A DNA stretch of 64,000 nt. Source: Panacagrimonas sp965216805. Its GTDB lineage: Bacteria; Pseudomonadota; Gammaproteobacteria; Nevskiales; Nevskiaceae. Of the stretch, positions 23,802-32,962 are shown piece after piece. The stretch lies in the NCBI RefSeq assembly GCF_965216805.1, contig NZ_CBDCGN010000002.1:1178001-1242000 (forward strand), in the 5' to 3' direction. The first letter of the stretch is position 1, and each line of letters opens with the position of its first letter. A model generated the notes under the pieces. The model did no database searches and was not told the origin of the DNA. It saw only the letters and a program-made list of their open reading frames with translations. The translations under genes and the position numbers were made by a program.

Positions 23802-26075
23802 TCAGCCGCGGGATTTTGCGCGACAGGCGTCAAGCTCTGCCTTGGTCGCGTCGAGCTGCTTTTCCAGTGCCTTGATCTTCTCATCCTTCGGGTTGGGCAT
23901 GAACATGCTCTGCATCTCGCTTGCTTTCATCTTGATGCGTTTGCCCTGGCTGGTGCCGTAGATGATTGTCGGATCGTCCCAACTGCCGTAGTAGGGCAGG
24001 TGCGCCGGCGGCTCTGCAGTGACGAAATCCTTTTCGAACGCGTCGAACGGCTTGCCTCGCTTGAGCCGTGACTTGCGTTCGTCCTGTCGCGCCGTCTTGG
24101 TGGCCTCCTCGTCGACGATCAGCGTGGTCGAATCGAACACCACCTTGTAGATATCGCGCGCCGTTTCGTGCGAGATCAGGTCTTCCTCGATGTCCTTGAT
24201 CACCAGCGCCGGGTCGCGCAGCAGTACGTCGCCGTAACCGGCGCCGGTGCCCTGGCACATCATGTAGACCTCGCCGTTCTCGCAAAGCTCGAAGGTCATG
24301 GCCATCGGATGCGTCGAGTACTTGCCGCCTTCGACGGTCTGCTTGTTCATCAGATCCAGAATGTCGAACTTGATCTTGTCGGGGTTGGACTCGAGCTGCT
24401 CGAAGATGTTGACGTTCTGGATCTTGCACAAGGGGTACACCGGCGGGCCGTAGCCGCCGAACAGCGGCTGCGAAGGCGTGAACAGCGAGCCGGTGCAGCC
24501 GGTCATGAAGCCCCACATGCCGGTGCCACGGGTCGAGGCGATCATCTCGTAGCCCAGGCCGCCGCGGTACTTGCCGAAGCCGACCCGATCCTTGGTCAGA
24601 GTGAACGCGCCGAGGCGCACGATCGGCAGTTCCTCTTCGATGACTTCCATTTCGCCGATGTCGCAGTTGGCGGCGAACGGGGGCGACACCGAATGTTCGC
24701 CGTCGCGATGCGCACGACCGCCCTGGCCATTGCCGTTGATGTCGGCGCAGAAGTTGCCGACGTTCTCGCCGTTCTGGGTCAGGCCGCCGTAGATGAAGGT
24801 GCCGGGCTGGTCGTACTGCGGCGCCACGATCGCGGTGTAGCGATGCGGCAGACTGTAGCTGAGCTTGGCCATCGGGATGGTCGGGATGGTCATCGCCTTG
24901 AACAAGGGGATGAGGCTCATCGGCTGCGGCGTCTCGAACGAGCCATTGAGCACCGACTTCTCGTCGAACAGCATCTTGATCGGGCCGAATACCGCCATGG
25001 TCTGCGGCAGGTCGGGCCAGACGTTCTGCAGGTAGCTGGTCAGAAGCATCGTCTTGAGCGAGGCCGCGTTGCAGTTGATGGCGCGGTTGATGAACTCCGG
25101 CGACGAGCCGCGGAAGTCCAGGGTCATCTTGTCGCCCTTGACCGTGACCGCCATGCTGAACTTGAGCAGTGCGTTCTCGCGCAGGGTCGAATCGGGAAAG
25201 GTCAGGACGCGGGTGGTGCCGTCCGGCAGCTCTTCGATGCGGCGGCGCACTTCTTCCTGCACGTCCTCGATGTGCTGGCGCAGCGAGATGGTCAGCGCGT
25301 CCTCGCCGAATTCCTCGAGCACCGCCAGCACGCGCTCGCGCATGCGCAGGCAGGTGTGCAGCTTGACCTTCATGTCCTCGAGCTGCAGCTTGGGATCGCG
25401 CACCATGTTCTGCAGGAACGTGACGAGATCGCGACGGAGCTGAAAGTTCTCGATGACCTTGAAAGGCGACATCTTCAGGCCTTCGTCGTAGCGGCTCTCG
25501 GCCGACGGCGGCATGCCGCCCGGTTCGGTCGCACCGTTCTCGCCCTCGTGGATGGTGCAGGACACCCAGCAGACCAGCTTCTCTTTCCAGAACACCGGCA
25601 TGATGCAGGACTGATCGGTGCCGTGGATGCCACCGTAGCGCGGGTCGTTGTGGATGAAGCCGTCGCCGTCGCGCACGCCGACGGTGGGTTCGTCGGTCCA
25701 GTACTTGATGATGTACTTGATCGGGTAGTGCACGCAGGCGGCGAAGCCGACGACGCCGTGCGGCGCGATCATCGATAGGTCGCCGCTGGCCGTGAAGATG
25801 GACGCGACGATGTCGCCCCACTTCGCGCCGGGCGCGGCGCCCATCTGTTCGATCATCGTGTTCCCTTCATCCATGGCGGCGAGGACGCGGCCACGTACCA
25901 TGTTGACCAGGTGCGGATCGGTCGGACCGCTGAGCAGGCGCTCTTCGTCCTCGCTGCGCGGGCCGATGTCGTGGTCGCCCATGATCTCCGGATCAGCGAT
26001 GTAGAACAGCTGGTTGTCCTTCAGAAACTTGTTCAGCAGCGCCTTGTCGTCGGCAGTGATGTTCATGTCGTTCAT
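23802..26075 (-). CDS. Acetophenone/acetone-carboxylase-like HyuB-type subunit
   Basis: A 757-aa HyuB-family (hydantoinase B/oxoprolinase) subunit. Recognisable stretches are DGDGFIHNDPRYGGIHGTDQ (metal/substrate region), HPIKYII-type sequence and TFIYGGLTQNGENVGNF. Such subunits carry out the carboxylation step in ATP-dependent acetone and acetophenone carboxylases. The last 30 residues (KIKALEKQLDATKAELDACR) form a predicted coiled coil not expected from the core family. The ATG at 26075 follows GGAGGGCGAAGACAA. It is the last gene of the operon, separated from the HyuA-like gene by a 65-base gap containing a perfect hairpin. Confidence 0.85.
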   Translation of the reverse strand: MNDMNITADDKALLNKFLKDNQLFYIADPEIMGDHDIGPRSEDEERLLSGPTDPHLVNMVRGRVLAAMDEGNTMIEQMGAAPGAKWGDIVASIFTASGDLSMIAPHGVVGFAACVHYPIKYIIKYWTDEPTVGVRDGDGFIHNDPRYGGIHGTDQSCIMPVFWKEKLVCWVSCTIHEGENGATEPGGMPPSAESRYDEGLKMSPFKVIENFQLRRDLVTFLQNMVRDPKLQLEDMKVKLHTCLRMRERVLAVLEEFGEDALTISLRQHIEDVQEEVRRRIEELPDGTTRVLTFPDSTLRENALLKFSMAVTVKGDKMTLDFRGSSPEFINRAINCNAASLKTMLLTSYLQNVWPDLPQTMAVFGPIKMLFDEKSVLNGSFETPQPMSLIPLFKAMTIPTIPMAKLSYSLPHRYTAIVAPQYDQPGTFIYGGLTQNGENVGNFCADINGNGQGGRAHRDGEHSVSPPFAANCDIGEMEVIEEELPIVRLGAFTLTKDRVGFGKYRGGLGYEMIASTRGTGMWGFMTGCTGSLFTPSQPLFGGYGPPVYPLCKIQNVNIFEQLESNPDKIKFDILDLMNKQTVEGGKYSTHPMAMTFELCENGEVYMMCQGTGAGYGDVLLRDPALVIKDIEEDLISHETARDIYKVVFDSTTLIVDEEATKTARQDERKSRLKRGKPFDAFEKDFVTAEPPAHLPYYGSWDDPTIIYGTSQGKRIKMKASEMQSMFMPNPKDEKIKALEKQLDATKAELDACRAKSRG

Positions 26076-26105
26076 TTGTCTTCGCCCTCCATTCATTACT
26101 TTCAA

Positions 26106-26133
26106 ACTCCGTCGCGGAAAGCCGCGACGGAGT
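26106..26133 (-). other. Intercistronic hairpin in the carboxylase operon
   Basis: A perfect 12-bp stem ACTCCGTCGCGG with loop AAAG and the complementary arm lies between the two largest subunit genes. Only TTGAAA follows on the transcribed strand, so it is more likely an mRNA-stability or attenuation element than a full terminator. Confidence 0.6.
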
Positions 26134-26140
26134 AAATCGA

Positions 26141-28276
26141 TCAGGTGGTCTCGATTCTCGTAAACCACACCGCACCCTGTTCTGCTGCGCGATAGCGCCA
26201 GCCCGGTTCGATCAGGTAAGTCGTGGCGCGTGTCACCACGATCGCAGGTCCGTCGATCTCGGTGCGCGGCTCGAGCGCGCCGTCACCGTAGATCGGCGTT
26301 TCCAGCGCACCGTCGTGGCCCACGAAATGGCACTTGCGCAAGCCATCGGGGGCGGGCGGTGCCTTGCCCTTGCCGGCGGGCTTGATGCCCTTGAACGCGA
26401 CACCCGGCTGGGTGACGAACGAGCAGACGCGAACCGTGTTGATGCGTACGCCGGCTTCGGTCACCTGGCTGCCCTTGCCGAAGCGCTCGCCGTAGCGCTG
26501 GTAGAACTGCTCCATCAACCGCAGTACGTCGCTCTGATTGTTCAATCGATGCAGGTCGGTGACCACGGCGGTCGTCACGCGTTGGTTGCCGTAGCGCATG
26601 TCGAGTTCCAGGCGGTAACCGATGCCCTCGGCTGCGAAGCCCTGGCGCAGCAGGTCCTCGCGACCACGACGCTCTAGCTCTTCGACGAAGCCGTTGAACT
26701 TGCTGTAGTCGGCGAACAGTGACTTCAGGTTGGCGTCGTACAGTACCGTCCAGGTGCTCAGTTCGTGGATGTGCATCTGGTTCATGTTGCCCGCACCCAC
26801 CGCCGAGAACGTCGAAGCATAAGGCGGTGCCAGAATGTTCCTGACGCCCAGTGCACGGGCGATGCCGCAGGCATGCAACGGACCATTGCCGCCGTAGGCC
26901 AGGGTGGTGAAGTCCACCGGCTCGTAGCCGCGCGTGCGCAGTTCGCGTGCGATGCCGTTGGCCATGTTGGCATCGACGGTCTGCTTGATCAGCTTGCAGG
27001 TTTCGACGGTGTCGACGTCGAGTTCGTCCGCCAGCTCCTCCATCGCCTGTTTGGCGCGCTTGGGATTGAGCTTGATGCGACCGCCCGCGTAGTTGCCCGG
27101 GTCGAGATAACCCATCAGCAGATCGGCATCGGTGACCGTCGGCTTCAGGCCGCCGCGATCGTAGGCCGCCGGGCCGGGGTCGGAGCCCGCCGACTCCGGA
27201 CCCACCTGTACGGTCTTGTAGATGCGATCGTACTGGCACACCGATCCGCCGCCAGCGCCCAGGGTGACCAGATGCACCATCGGCACCGCGACCATCCAGC
27301 GTTCGATTTCCGGATTGAAGTCGTAGTACTTGACGCCGCCTTCCACCACGATGCCGATGTCGAAGCTGGTGCCACCCATGTCGGTGGCCACGATATTACC
27401 CAGCTCGGCCTGCAGCGCCAGGTGTTCGCTGGCCGCGATGCCGGACACCGGACCCGAGTGCACGGTCTGCAGCGCATCTGTGGAATTGAGCTGCGCCATG
27501 CCGCCGGAGTTGTGATTGCACAGCATCGGCTTGGAATAGCCGGTGTTGCGCAAGTTCAGTTCCAGGGTTCCGAGGCCGTGGTACATCGTCGAGTGCAGGA
27601 ATCCGTCCATGATGGTGGACATCGCGCGCGCGTACTCGCCTTTGCGTCCGCCCACCTGATGCGAAAGCAGCAGCGGGATTGCGCCCAGCATGTGGCCGGG
27701 ATACTCCTTCAGAAATATCTCGCGAATGCGCAGCTCGTGTTCCGGATTCACCACCGAGTTGGCCAGGGTCACCACAATCGCCTCGGCGCCCTTGTCGACC
27801 AGCTGGCGCAGTTTGTCGCGTAGATCTTTTTCGTCGAGCTTGAGCAGCACGTCGCCGGTGTAGTCGATGCGCTCGCGCACCTCGAGGATCATCGGAATCG
27901 GCACGATGGGGTCCGGACGCTCGGCGTTGGGCACGTCCATCTGCTGCTTGTGCGGCAGACCCGTTGCATAGCCCTTGGCACGTGCCAGCGGTACCGAAGA
28001 GCGGAAGCCCATCGTGGTCAGCATGCCCAGACGAGGACCCTTGCGCTGGATCAGCGCGTTGGTGCCCAAGGTGGTGGCATAGCGCACCGAGTCGACCTGC
28101 GATAACAGGTCGTGTTCCTTGAGTTCGAGCTCGTCGCAGGCGTTCTTCAATGCCTCGTTGAAGCCCAACGCCAGATTCTGGTGCGTGGTGAGGGCCTTGG
28201 ATTCGATGTACTTGTTGTCCCACGCCACGAAGCAGTCGGTGAAGGTGCCGCCGATATCGACCGAGACGCGCCTCAT
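26141..28276 (-). CDS. Acetophenone/acetone-carboxylase-like HyuA-type subunit (large)
   Basis: A 711-aa HyuA-family (hydantoinase A/oxoprolinase) subunit of the ASKHA ATPase fold. The phosphate-1 motif VDIGGTFTDCFV is canonical, and a second ATP-site motif IVATDMGGTSFDIGIV follows at about 280. In acetone/acetophenone carboxylases these subunits use ATP to activate bicarbonate or the ketone enol. The ATG at 28276 overlaps the stop of the small subunit gene by four bases (ATGA), so the chains are made together. It is larger than the other HyuA-like subunit of the operon, which is normal for the acetophenone-carboxylase type. Confidence 0.87.
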   Translation of the reverse strand: MRRVSVDIGGTFTDCFVAWDNKYIESKALTTHQNLALGFNEALKNACDELELKEHDLLSQVDSVRYATTLGTNALIQRKGPRLGMLTTMGFRSSVPLARAKGYATGLPHKQQMDVPNAERPDPIVPIPMILEVRERIDYTGDVLLKLDEKDLRDKLRQLVDKGAEAIVVTLANSVVNPEHELRIREIFLKEYPGHMLGAIPLLLSHQVGGRKGEYARAMSTIMDGFLHSTMYHGLGTLELNLRNTGYSKPMLCNHNSGGMAQLNSTDALQTVHSGPVSGIAASEHLALQAELGNIVATDMGGTSFDIGIVVEGGVKYYDFNPEIERWMVAVPMVHLVTLGAGGGSVCQYDRIYKTVQVGPESAGSDPGPAAYDRGGLKPTVTDADLLMGYLDPGNYAGGRIKLNPKRAKQAMEELADELDVDTVETCKLIKQTVDANMANGIARELRTRGYEPVDFTTLAYGGNGPLHACGIARALGVRNILAPPYASTFSAVGAGNMNQMHIHELSTWTVLYDANLKSLFADYSKFNGFVEELERRGREDLLRQGFAAEGIGYRLELDMRYGNQRVTTAVVTDLHRLNNQSDVLRLMEQFYQRYGERFGKGSQVTEAGVRINTVRVCSFVTQPGVAFKGIKPAGKGKAPPAPDGLRKCHFVGHDGALETPIYGDGALEPRTEIDGPAIVVTRATTYLIEPGWRYRAAEQGAVWFTRIETT

Positions 28277-28707
28277 GCCTTGTCTCCGGTTGCCATGCGA
28301 GCCATCCGCTGGCCGGAATGCACGCGCCGTTGTGCGGGCTCCTTGCCGATGGCCTCGACCAGCACTTCGTCGCGGTCCTTCCACTGCACTTTCATCGCGT
28401 CGATGTCGAACTCCATGTCGCGCAGCGGCGGATGGCCGGGTGGCAGGTATTCGACTTCCATCATCGTTCCGCACTGTGGGCAGTAGTACTCGATCAGCCG
28501 GCACCAGGTCGGGTCCGGCGAGTAGGTGAGCGTGTACTTGGTCGGGTCCAGCAGTGGCTTGTGGATTTCACGCGGATCACGGTCGTAGGCGAGCAGGCCG
28601 CGCTTGTAGTTGTCGCGCGCCGACACCAGCACTTTGTCGCAGTGGCGACATTCCCACTGCTCGCTATCCAAATCGATGCGCAGATTCTCGGTCATCAGGA
28701 CTTTCAT
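28273..28707 (-). CDS. Small zinc-ribbon subunit of the carboxylase, ApcB/AcxC-like
   Basis: A 144-aa protein with two Cys pairs, WECRHCDK (residues 19-22) and YYCPQCGT, forming a probable zinc ribbon. Between them is a conserved-looking stretch KPLLDPTKYTLTYSPDPTW. Small subunits of this size (15-19 kDa) occur in acetophenone carboxylase (ApcB) and acetone carboxylase (gamma). It lies 21 bases after the first HyuA-like gene and overlaps the next by ATGA. The C-terminus (AQRRVHSGQRMARMATGDKA) is basic and probably flexible. Confidence 0.82.
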   Translation of the reverse strand: MKVLMTENLRIDLDSEQWECRHCDKVLVSARDNYKRGLLAYDRDPREIHKPLLDPTKYTLTYSPDPTWCRLIEYYCPQCGTMMEVEYLPPGHPPLRDMEFDIDAMKVQWKDRDEVLVEAIGKEPAQRRVHSGQRMARMATGDKA

Positions 28708-28728
28708 TTTTTTTCCTCCAGAACGGGA

Positions 28729-30639
28729 TCAGACGCGGCTCAACAGAATGTCGCCGCTGTCGTTGATTTCGAAACGCCAGCCAGCATCGATGCGGCCGGT
28801 GAAATAGGCCTCTTCAAGCACGGCGGGACCGCTGGCAACCGCACCCGCGGCCTGGTCTTCGACGCGGTAGACCGGCAGGGCGGCGTCGCCCACCTGACGC
28901 GACCCCTTGGTCACCGCCTCGGCCGATTTGCCGCCGAAACGACCGCGCAGTTCCGGCTGCGGCAGCCGCCGCGTACTGCTCAGCGAAACCGACAGCCGCG
29001 CGTTGGCGGGCAGATCGGACGGCAGCGCGCCGTTGGCCAGTGCGCGACGCTCGTCCAGTTCGGCGGTGGTCACCAGCAGTTCCGGCTCGAGTTCGCAGTC
29101 GCCCAGCTCGAAGCCTTCGGCGTACATGCCGCGCTCGGCCTGTTCTCTGAGATCGTCCAGGCAGGCCTTGAGGCCAGCGGCATCGCGCTGTCGCAGCGGC
29201 GCCTCGTACTGGTGACCGATGTCGGAGAAGCCCAGGCCGAACGCCGAAAACACCGCCGCCAGGCCCGGAATCAGCACGCGCGAGATGCCAGCGGTCTCGG
29301 CGATGCGGCAGACGACCATAGGGCCCGCGCCACCGAACGCCGCCAGCACCGTGTCGGCTTCGACGTGTGCGAACTCCTTTAGGCAGCCGGCCACCTTGTC
29401 GACCCAGGCCTTCTCCATCGCGACGGCCGCTGCCTCGATCGAGAGGTTTAGCGGTGTCGCTACACGCTCCTGGATCACCGCGCGTGCGCGCTGGAGGTCC
29501 AGCGCAAGATCGCCGCCGAAGAACGAGCTGGGGTCGAGCAGGCCCAGCACCACGAACGCATCGGTGATGGTGGCCTCGCTGCCGCCCAGGCCGAAGCAGG
29601 CTGGGCCCGGCGCGCTGCCTACCGACTGCGGTCCGACCTTGATGTGGCCATCGACCACTTTAATGATGGAACTGCCGCCGACGCCGACGCTGTGCACATC
29701 GCTGAGGGGAAACGACACCGCGACGCCCTCGACACGGCCGCGCGATTCCGAGCGGACCTGACCATCGCGCACTTCGCCGATGTCGGTGGTGGTGCCGCCG
29801 ACGTCCATCGAAACCAGATGCTTGAAGCTGTAGTGGCCGGCGATGGCGCGCGAGCCTTCCATGCCGCCGCGCGGTCCCGAGCTGTAGGTTTTGAGCGCGA
29901 TGGTTTTGGCTACGCGGGCGGAGTTGCCGTCGTTACGGAAAATCAACAGCGGGTTCTGCGCCTTGTGCTGGCGCAGCTTGTGCTCCGAGGTGTAGAGAAA
30001 CCGCTCCATCGCCGGGTGCAGAAAAGCGTTGAACAGTGCGGTCCAGGTGCGGCGCACATCGTCTTCGTCTTCGACCACTTCATGCGTATAGAGAATGGGC
30101 ACCGCGCCGAGAAGGTGCTGCGGGAATTTTCGCAGCAACAGGTTCTTGAGCCGCGTTTCCTGCTCCGAGCGATCCGCGCCGCCGTGGGCGACCACGATGC
30201 GATTGGCGCCAGCGGAGGACAGTGCATTGACCGCCTTGACCGCGGCCATTTCCAGTTCGGCGCCCTGCAGACTCAGGTCCAGCGCAGTGCTGCGCGTGCC
30301 GACCAGGGCATCGAACAATTCGTCCGACCGACCCTCCTGTCTCAGCGCCGGTTCCTGCAGCGTACCGGTGAGCACCAGACCCAGGCGCGGTCCCTTGCGC
30401 TCGATCAGGGCATTGGTGCCCTGGGTCGTGGAATAACGGATGTGGTCCGTGCTGGTGATCAGCGCCAGCAGGTCTTCCTTGCCGTAGATCGCCTGTGAAA
30501 CCTTGCTCAAACCATCAAAGAAACAGCGCGACAGATCGTGCGGCGTCGTCAGTGTCTTGGCCCGGTAAACCGAGCGGCCATCGATGACGCAGATGTCCGT
30601 CAGAGTGCCCCCATTGTCGATATTGATGAGTTTTCCCAC
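28729..30639 (-). CDS. Acetophenone-carboxylase-like HyuA-type subunit (ApcA-like)
   Basis: A 636-aa HyuA-family subunit and first gene of the operon. The phosphate-1 motif is altered to NIDNGGTLTDICV (Asn for Ile), and the second motif MDVGGTTTDIGEV is intact. Gene order and sizes (636, 144, 711, 757 aa) match apcA-B-C-D of the acetophenone carboxylase of Aromatoleum as I recall it. Acetone carboxylase has only one HyuA subunit. The start is a GTG preceded by AGGAGGAGCGA. The dyad TACCC-N4-GGGTA lies 71 bases upstream. No ApcE-like gene is in the window, so the substrate is open. Confidence 0.85.
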   Translation of the reverse strand: MGKLINIDNGGTLTDICVIDGRSVYRAKTLTTPHDLSRCFFDGLSKVSQAIYGKEDLLALITSTDHIRYSTTQGTNALIERKGPRLGLVLTGTLQEPALRQEGRSDELFDALVGTRSTALDLSLQGAELEMAAVKAVNALSSAGANRIVVAHGGADRSEQETRLKNLLLRKFPQHLLGAVPILYTHEVVEDEDDVRRTWTALFNAFLHPAMERFLYTSEHKLRQHKAQNPLLIFRNDGNSARVAKTIALKTYSSGPRGGMEGSRAIAGHYSFKHLVSMDVGGTTTDIGEVRDGQVRSESRGRVEGVAVSFPLSDVHSVGVGGSSIIKVVDGHIKVGPQSVGSAPGPACFGLGGSEATITDAFVVLGLLDPSSFFGGDLALDLQRARAVIQERVATPLNLSIEAAAVAMEKAWVDKVAGCLKEFAHVEADTVLAAFGGAGPMVVCRIAETAGISRVLIPGLAAVFSAFGLGFSDIGHQYEAPLRQRDAAGLKACLDDLREQAERGMYAEGFELGDCELEPELLVTTAELDERRALANGALPSDLPANARLSVSLSSTRRLPQPELRGRFGGKSAEAVTKGSRQVGDAALPVYRVEDQAAGAVASGPAVLEEAYFTGRIDAGWRFEINDSGDILLSRV

Positions 30640-30710
30640 TCGCTCCTCCTGATAGTGTGCCGACGCCTTGTTGTGCCGGCGAGATTAGGGCGGCGTCCGG
30701 TCGGTATTCC

Positions 30711-30724
30711 TACCCGCAGGGGTA
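30711..30724. promoter_or_regulatory. Shared operator upstream of the carboxylase operon
   Basis: TACCC-GCAG-GGGTA within CCTACCCGCAGGGGTAAAG. The same dyad occurs before the DUF1329 gene and before the LAL regulator gene. A weaker relative ATCCC-GTAG-GGGTG follows at 30747-30760, 36 bases away centre to centre. It is 71 bases upstream of the apcA-like start, suitable for activation. Confidence 0.7.
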
Positions 30725-30760
30725 AAGTAGCACTCGGCTCGCGGCGATCCCGTAGGGGTG

Positions 30761-31040
30761 CTTCCCTGATTCGCTCAGGGTGGACCCCCTTAAATGACTC
30801 GGCGGCCCGTCAAGGGCCGCCGGGTTGCCTGGCAAGGCGGGAGAAAAAGGGGCAGGGCAACCGCCCCGGCTGGGGAGGAGAGCCAGGGTAGACCCGCCCA
30901 GAGCGCATCAGGTCCCGGTCGTCACGGCCGGCGCCCCTGTCCGGTCGCGGCGCACCCGGGCAGAGGTCATGCATTCGGCGTCCGATGGCCGCTTCGATCC
31001 ACTTCGATACGGCAATCGGAACAGCCCGCCGTTCACGCGA
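30761..31040. other. Non-coding stretch between the carboxylase promoter and the DUF1329 terminator
   Basis: No gene is supported in these 280 bases. A perfect 9-bp hairpin CGGCGGCCC-GTCAA-GGGCCGCCG lies at 30800-30822 without a T-tract. The remainder is GC-rich and unremarkable. Confidence 0.5.
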
Positions 31041-31071
31041 AAAAGACCGGCGGACTTTTCAGTCCGCCGGT
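31041..31071 (-). terminator. Rho-independent terminator of the first DUF1329 gene
   Basis: On the minus strand a perfect 11-bp stem ACCGGCGGACT / AGTCCGCCGGT with loop GAAA is followed by CTTTTTC. It lies 70 bases after the DUF1329 stop and insulates it from the carboxylase operon. Confidence 0.88.
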
Positions 31072-31141
31072 ATTGCGCCGATGAAGCAGCAGCGGGAGAA
31101 CAATCTGCGAGGGCGAGCCCTCGCATTTCCGGGTCTGGAAG

Positions 31142-32515
31142 CTAGGTACCCAAACGGGCCATCGCACTCGTGGTCAGGAACTTGTTGTAGAAGTCGTAAT
31201 CGGGGTCGTATTCCGACTTGTATCCTGCAGGACTTGCCTGCGCGTGGTGGATGCGCGTCATGCGGTTGGACTGAATGTCATGAACATGGCAGTAATCCCA
31301 GGACCAGGCCGGCGTTCCGTCCCGGTTCTTGTGGACGTGACTGCCTTTCTGCTGCCGGCCGGATCCGGTTTCGAAGGACTTCCAGACCTTGCCCTGCCGG
31401 TCGAACGTTACGCTGGAGTTGTACATGTTGTTGCGTGCATCGATCCAGACACGCTTTACGCCGACCGGCGCACGTGGATATCCGGTGGGCTTGGTTTCGA
31501 TCACCACGCACTCCGGTACCAGCTGAAAGTTGGTTTCGTAGAACGTCAGATCCTTGCCGCCGCCGTGTACCTTCTTGTCCCAGTTTGGCGAATCGCCCTG
31601 CCAGTTCTCGGACATTGGCGCCAGGTGGGGCTTTCTGGTGATCATCTTGTAATCGCCCCAGGTGAGCATGGGGTCCCCCGATGACCATGCGTCGGAGAGG
31701 AAGAAGGTCATGCCCGGCACCACCGGTTCGAAGCGTTGATTGGTGGGGAACTGACGCACCCGCTTGAATGCCGGGAAATAGCCGTACAAGTCCGGGAATT
31801 TGCGCTGGTCGTAATACCAGACGGACAAGAACGAGGAGCCCTTGGTGTCGTTGGGACGCGTGAACCAGATCGACTGCAGCCTGAGGAGTTCGGCTTGATC
31901 CTGGAATATCTTGCCGTCGGCTCGTGCCTGGACCTGCAGTTCTGCCCAGATGAATTCGCGGTCGTACCCGATGCTGCCATCCGGTCTGAGACTGATCTCG
32001 GGAATCGCGTAGATCGAAAAATTGTGACGGCCCCAGCTCATCGTGATGTTGGCCAAGGCTTCCTTGGCATCGCCGGGTTCCGGAAAGGGCACGCCACCGA
32101 GCCAGTTTTCTCCGGTGTCGGCGACCAGGTTTCCAGTGTCATCCCACTTCGCCCGGCCCTTGTTGCGCAGGGTCGCTTCGAGATGGTCCTGGTTGTACAT
32201 CTCGGTGATATCCAGCGTCGTCGGAACGATCTTGATCCGCCGCCCCTGCTCCTTGAGGTTTGTATACTGGATCGGATCGAGCAGGTCCTGGACGATGTCG
32301 ACATTGCTGGCGTCGATATAATCGCCCGTCTTGATTTTGCCCTTGGTGTACATGTCGATCGACATCAGCTCGTCCGGGTAGGCTTTGCTGATATCGCCGT
32401 TGCTGGCCGCCACGGACCACAAGGGCGCGAGGACGCCCAAGGTTCCGATACCGCGGGCGGTTTTATCGAGGAACTGTCGGCGGCTGTAATCGAAGTCGAA
32501 CTTGCGGATATGCAT
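31142..32515 (-). CDS. Tat-targeted DUF1329 protein, copy 1
   Basis: A 457-aa DUF1329-family protein. The N-terminus has a twin-arginine motif YSRRQFLDK followed by a weakly hydrophobic stretch GIGTLGVLAPLWSVAAS, so export to the periplasm by Tat is expected. DUF1329 proteins have a LolA/LolB-like lipid-binding beta fold and are common in hydrocarbon and steroid degraders; their molecular role is largely unknown. The strongest family block is KGSSFLSVWYYDQRKFPDL followed by YGYFPAFKRVRQFP. A paralogue lies at 49529-50905. It is divergent from the LAL regulator and has two operator dyads upstream, so it belongs to that regulon. The start follows AGAGGAGAG. Confidence 0.87.
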   Translation of the reverse strand: MHIRKFDFDYSRRQFLDKTARGIGTLGVLAPLWSVAASNGDISKAYPDELMSIDMYTKGKIKTGDYIDASNVDIVQDLLDPIQYTNLKEQGRRIKIVPTTLDITEMYNQDHLEATLRNKGRAKWDDTGNLVADTGENWLGGVPFPEPGDAKEALANITMSWGRHNFSIYAIPEISLRPDGSIGYDREFIWAELQVQARADGKIFQDQAELLRLQSIWFTRPNDTKGSSFLSVWYYDQRKFPDLYGYFPAFKRVRQFPTNQRFEPVVPGMTFFLSDAWSSGDPMLTWGDYKMITRKPHLAPMSENWQGDSPNWDKKVHGGGKDLTFYETNFQLVPECVVIETKPTGYPRAPVGVKRVWIDARNNMYNSSVTFDRQGKVWKSFETGSGRQQKGSHVHKNRDGTPAWSWDYCHVHDIQSNRMTRIHHAQASPAGYKSEYDPDYDFYNKFLTTSAMARLGT

Positions 32516-32684
32516 CGGGCTCTCCTCTTTGCAGTGAGCGTTGCCGGCTGGGCTCGTCTGCCCGCCTTAGATGTATTTATCGCTTCACCAGATTTGGAAT
32601 GATTTCGCCGGGCTGCCGATCGGATAAGGTGACGATCGAATGCCCCGGCCACTGCACCGTAGGACTGGGCCTTCCGCTGGACCC

Positions 32685-32731
32685 TACCCTTGAGGGTAAT
32701 CTTTCGATCTTGGGTTCTACCCAGCTGGGAA
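32685..32731. promoter_or_regulatory. Tandem operators upstream of DUF1329 copy 1
   Basis: TACCC-TTGA-GGGTA (32685-32698) is followed by TACCC-AGCT-GGGAA (32718-32731), centres 33 bases apart, which is close to three helical turns. The pair is about 170 bases upstream of the DUF1329 start. A long leader or cooperative activation is implied. Confidence 0.65.
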
Positions 32732-32962
32732 AGCGTTGATTCGATCGTTTCGCTGCGATGCAGTGAATTGATCGAACGCAGCCTGGGGTGCGCGTAAGTT
32801 GCGCGGTGCTCCTCTTGCATCCTGGGCGTCGCAGTCAAGTTGGCCGGGGGCAATCTTCCCTCAGTTCCTGCCCGTAAAACGCCATGCACTGCGGGGCCCG
32901 GCGATTTCAGCGTACGCCGTGATCCGTCCAGGCAACGCTATGCCGGTATCCCGGAATGACCC

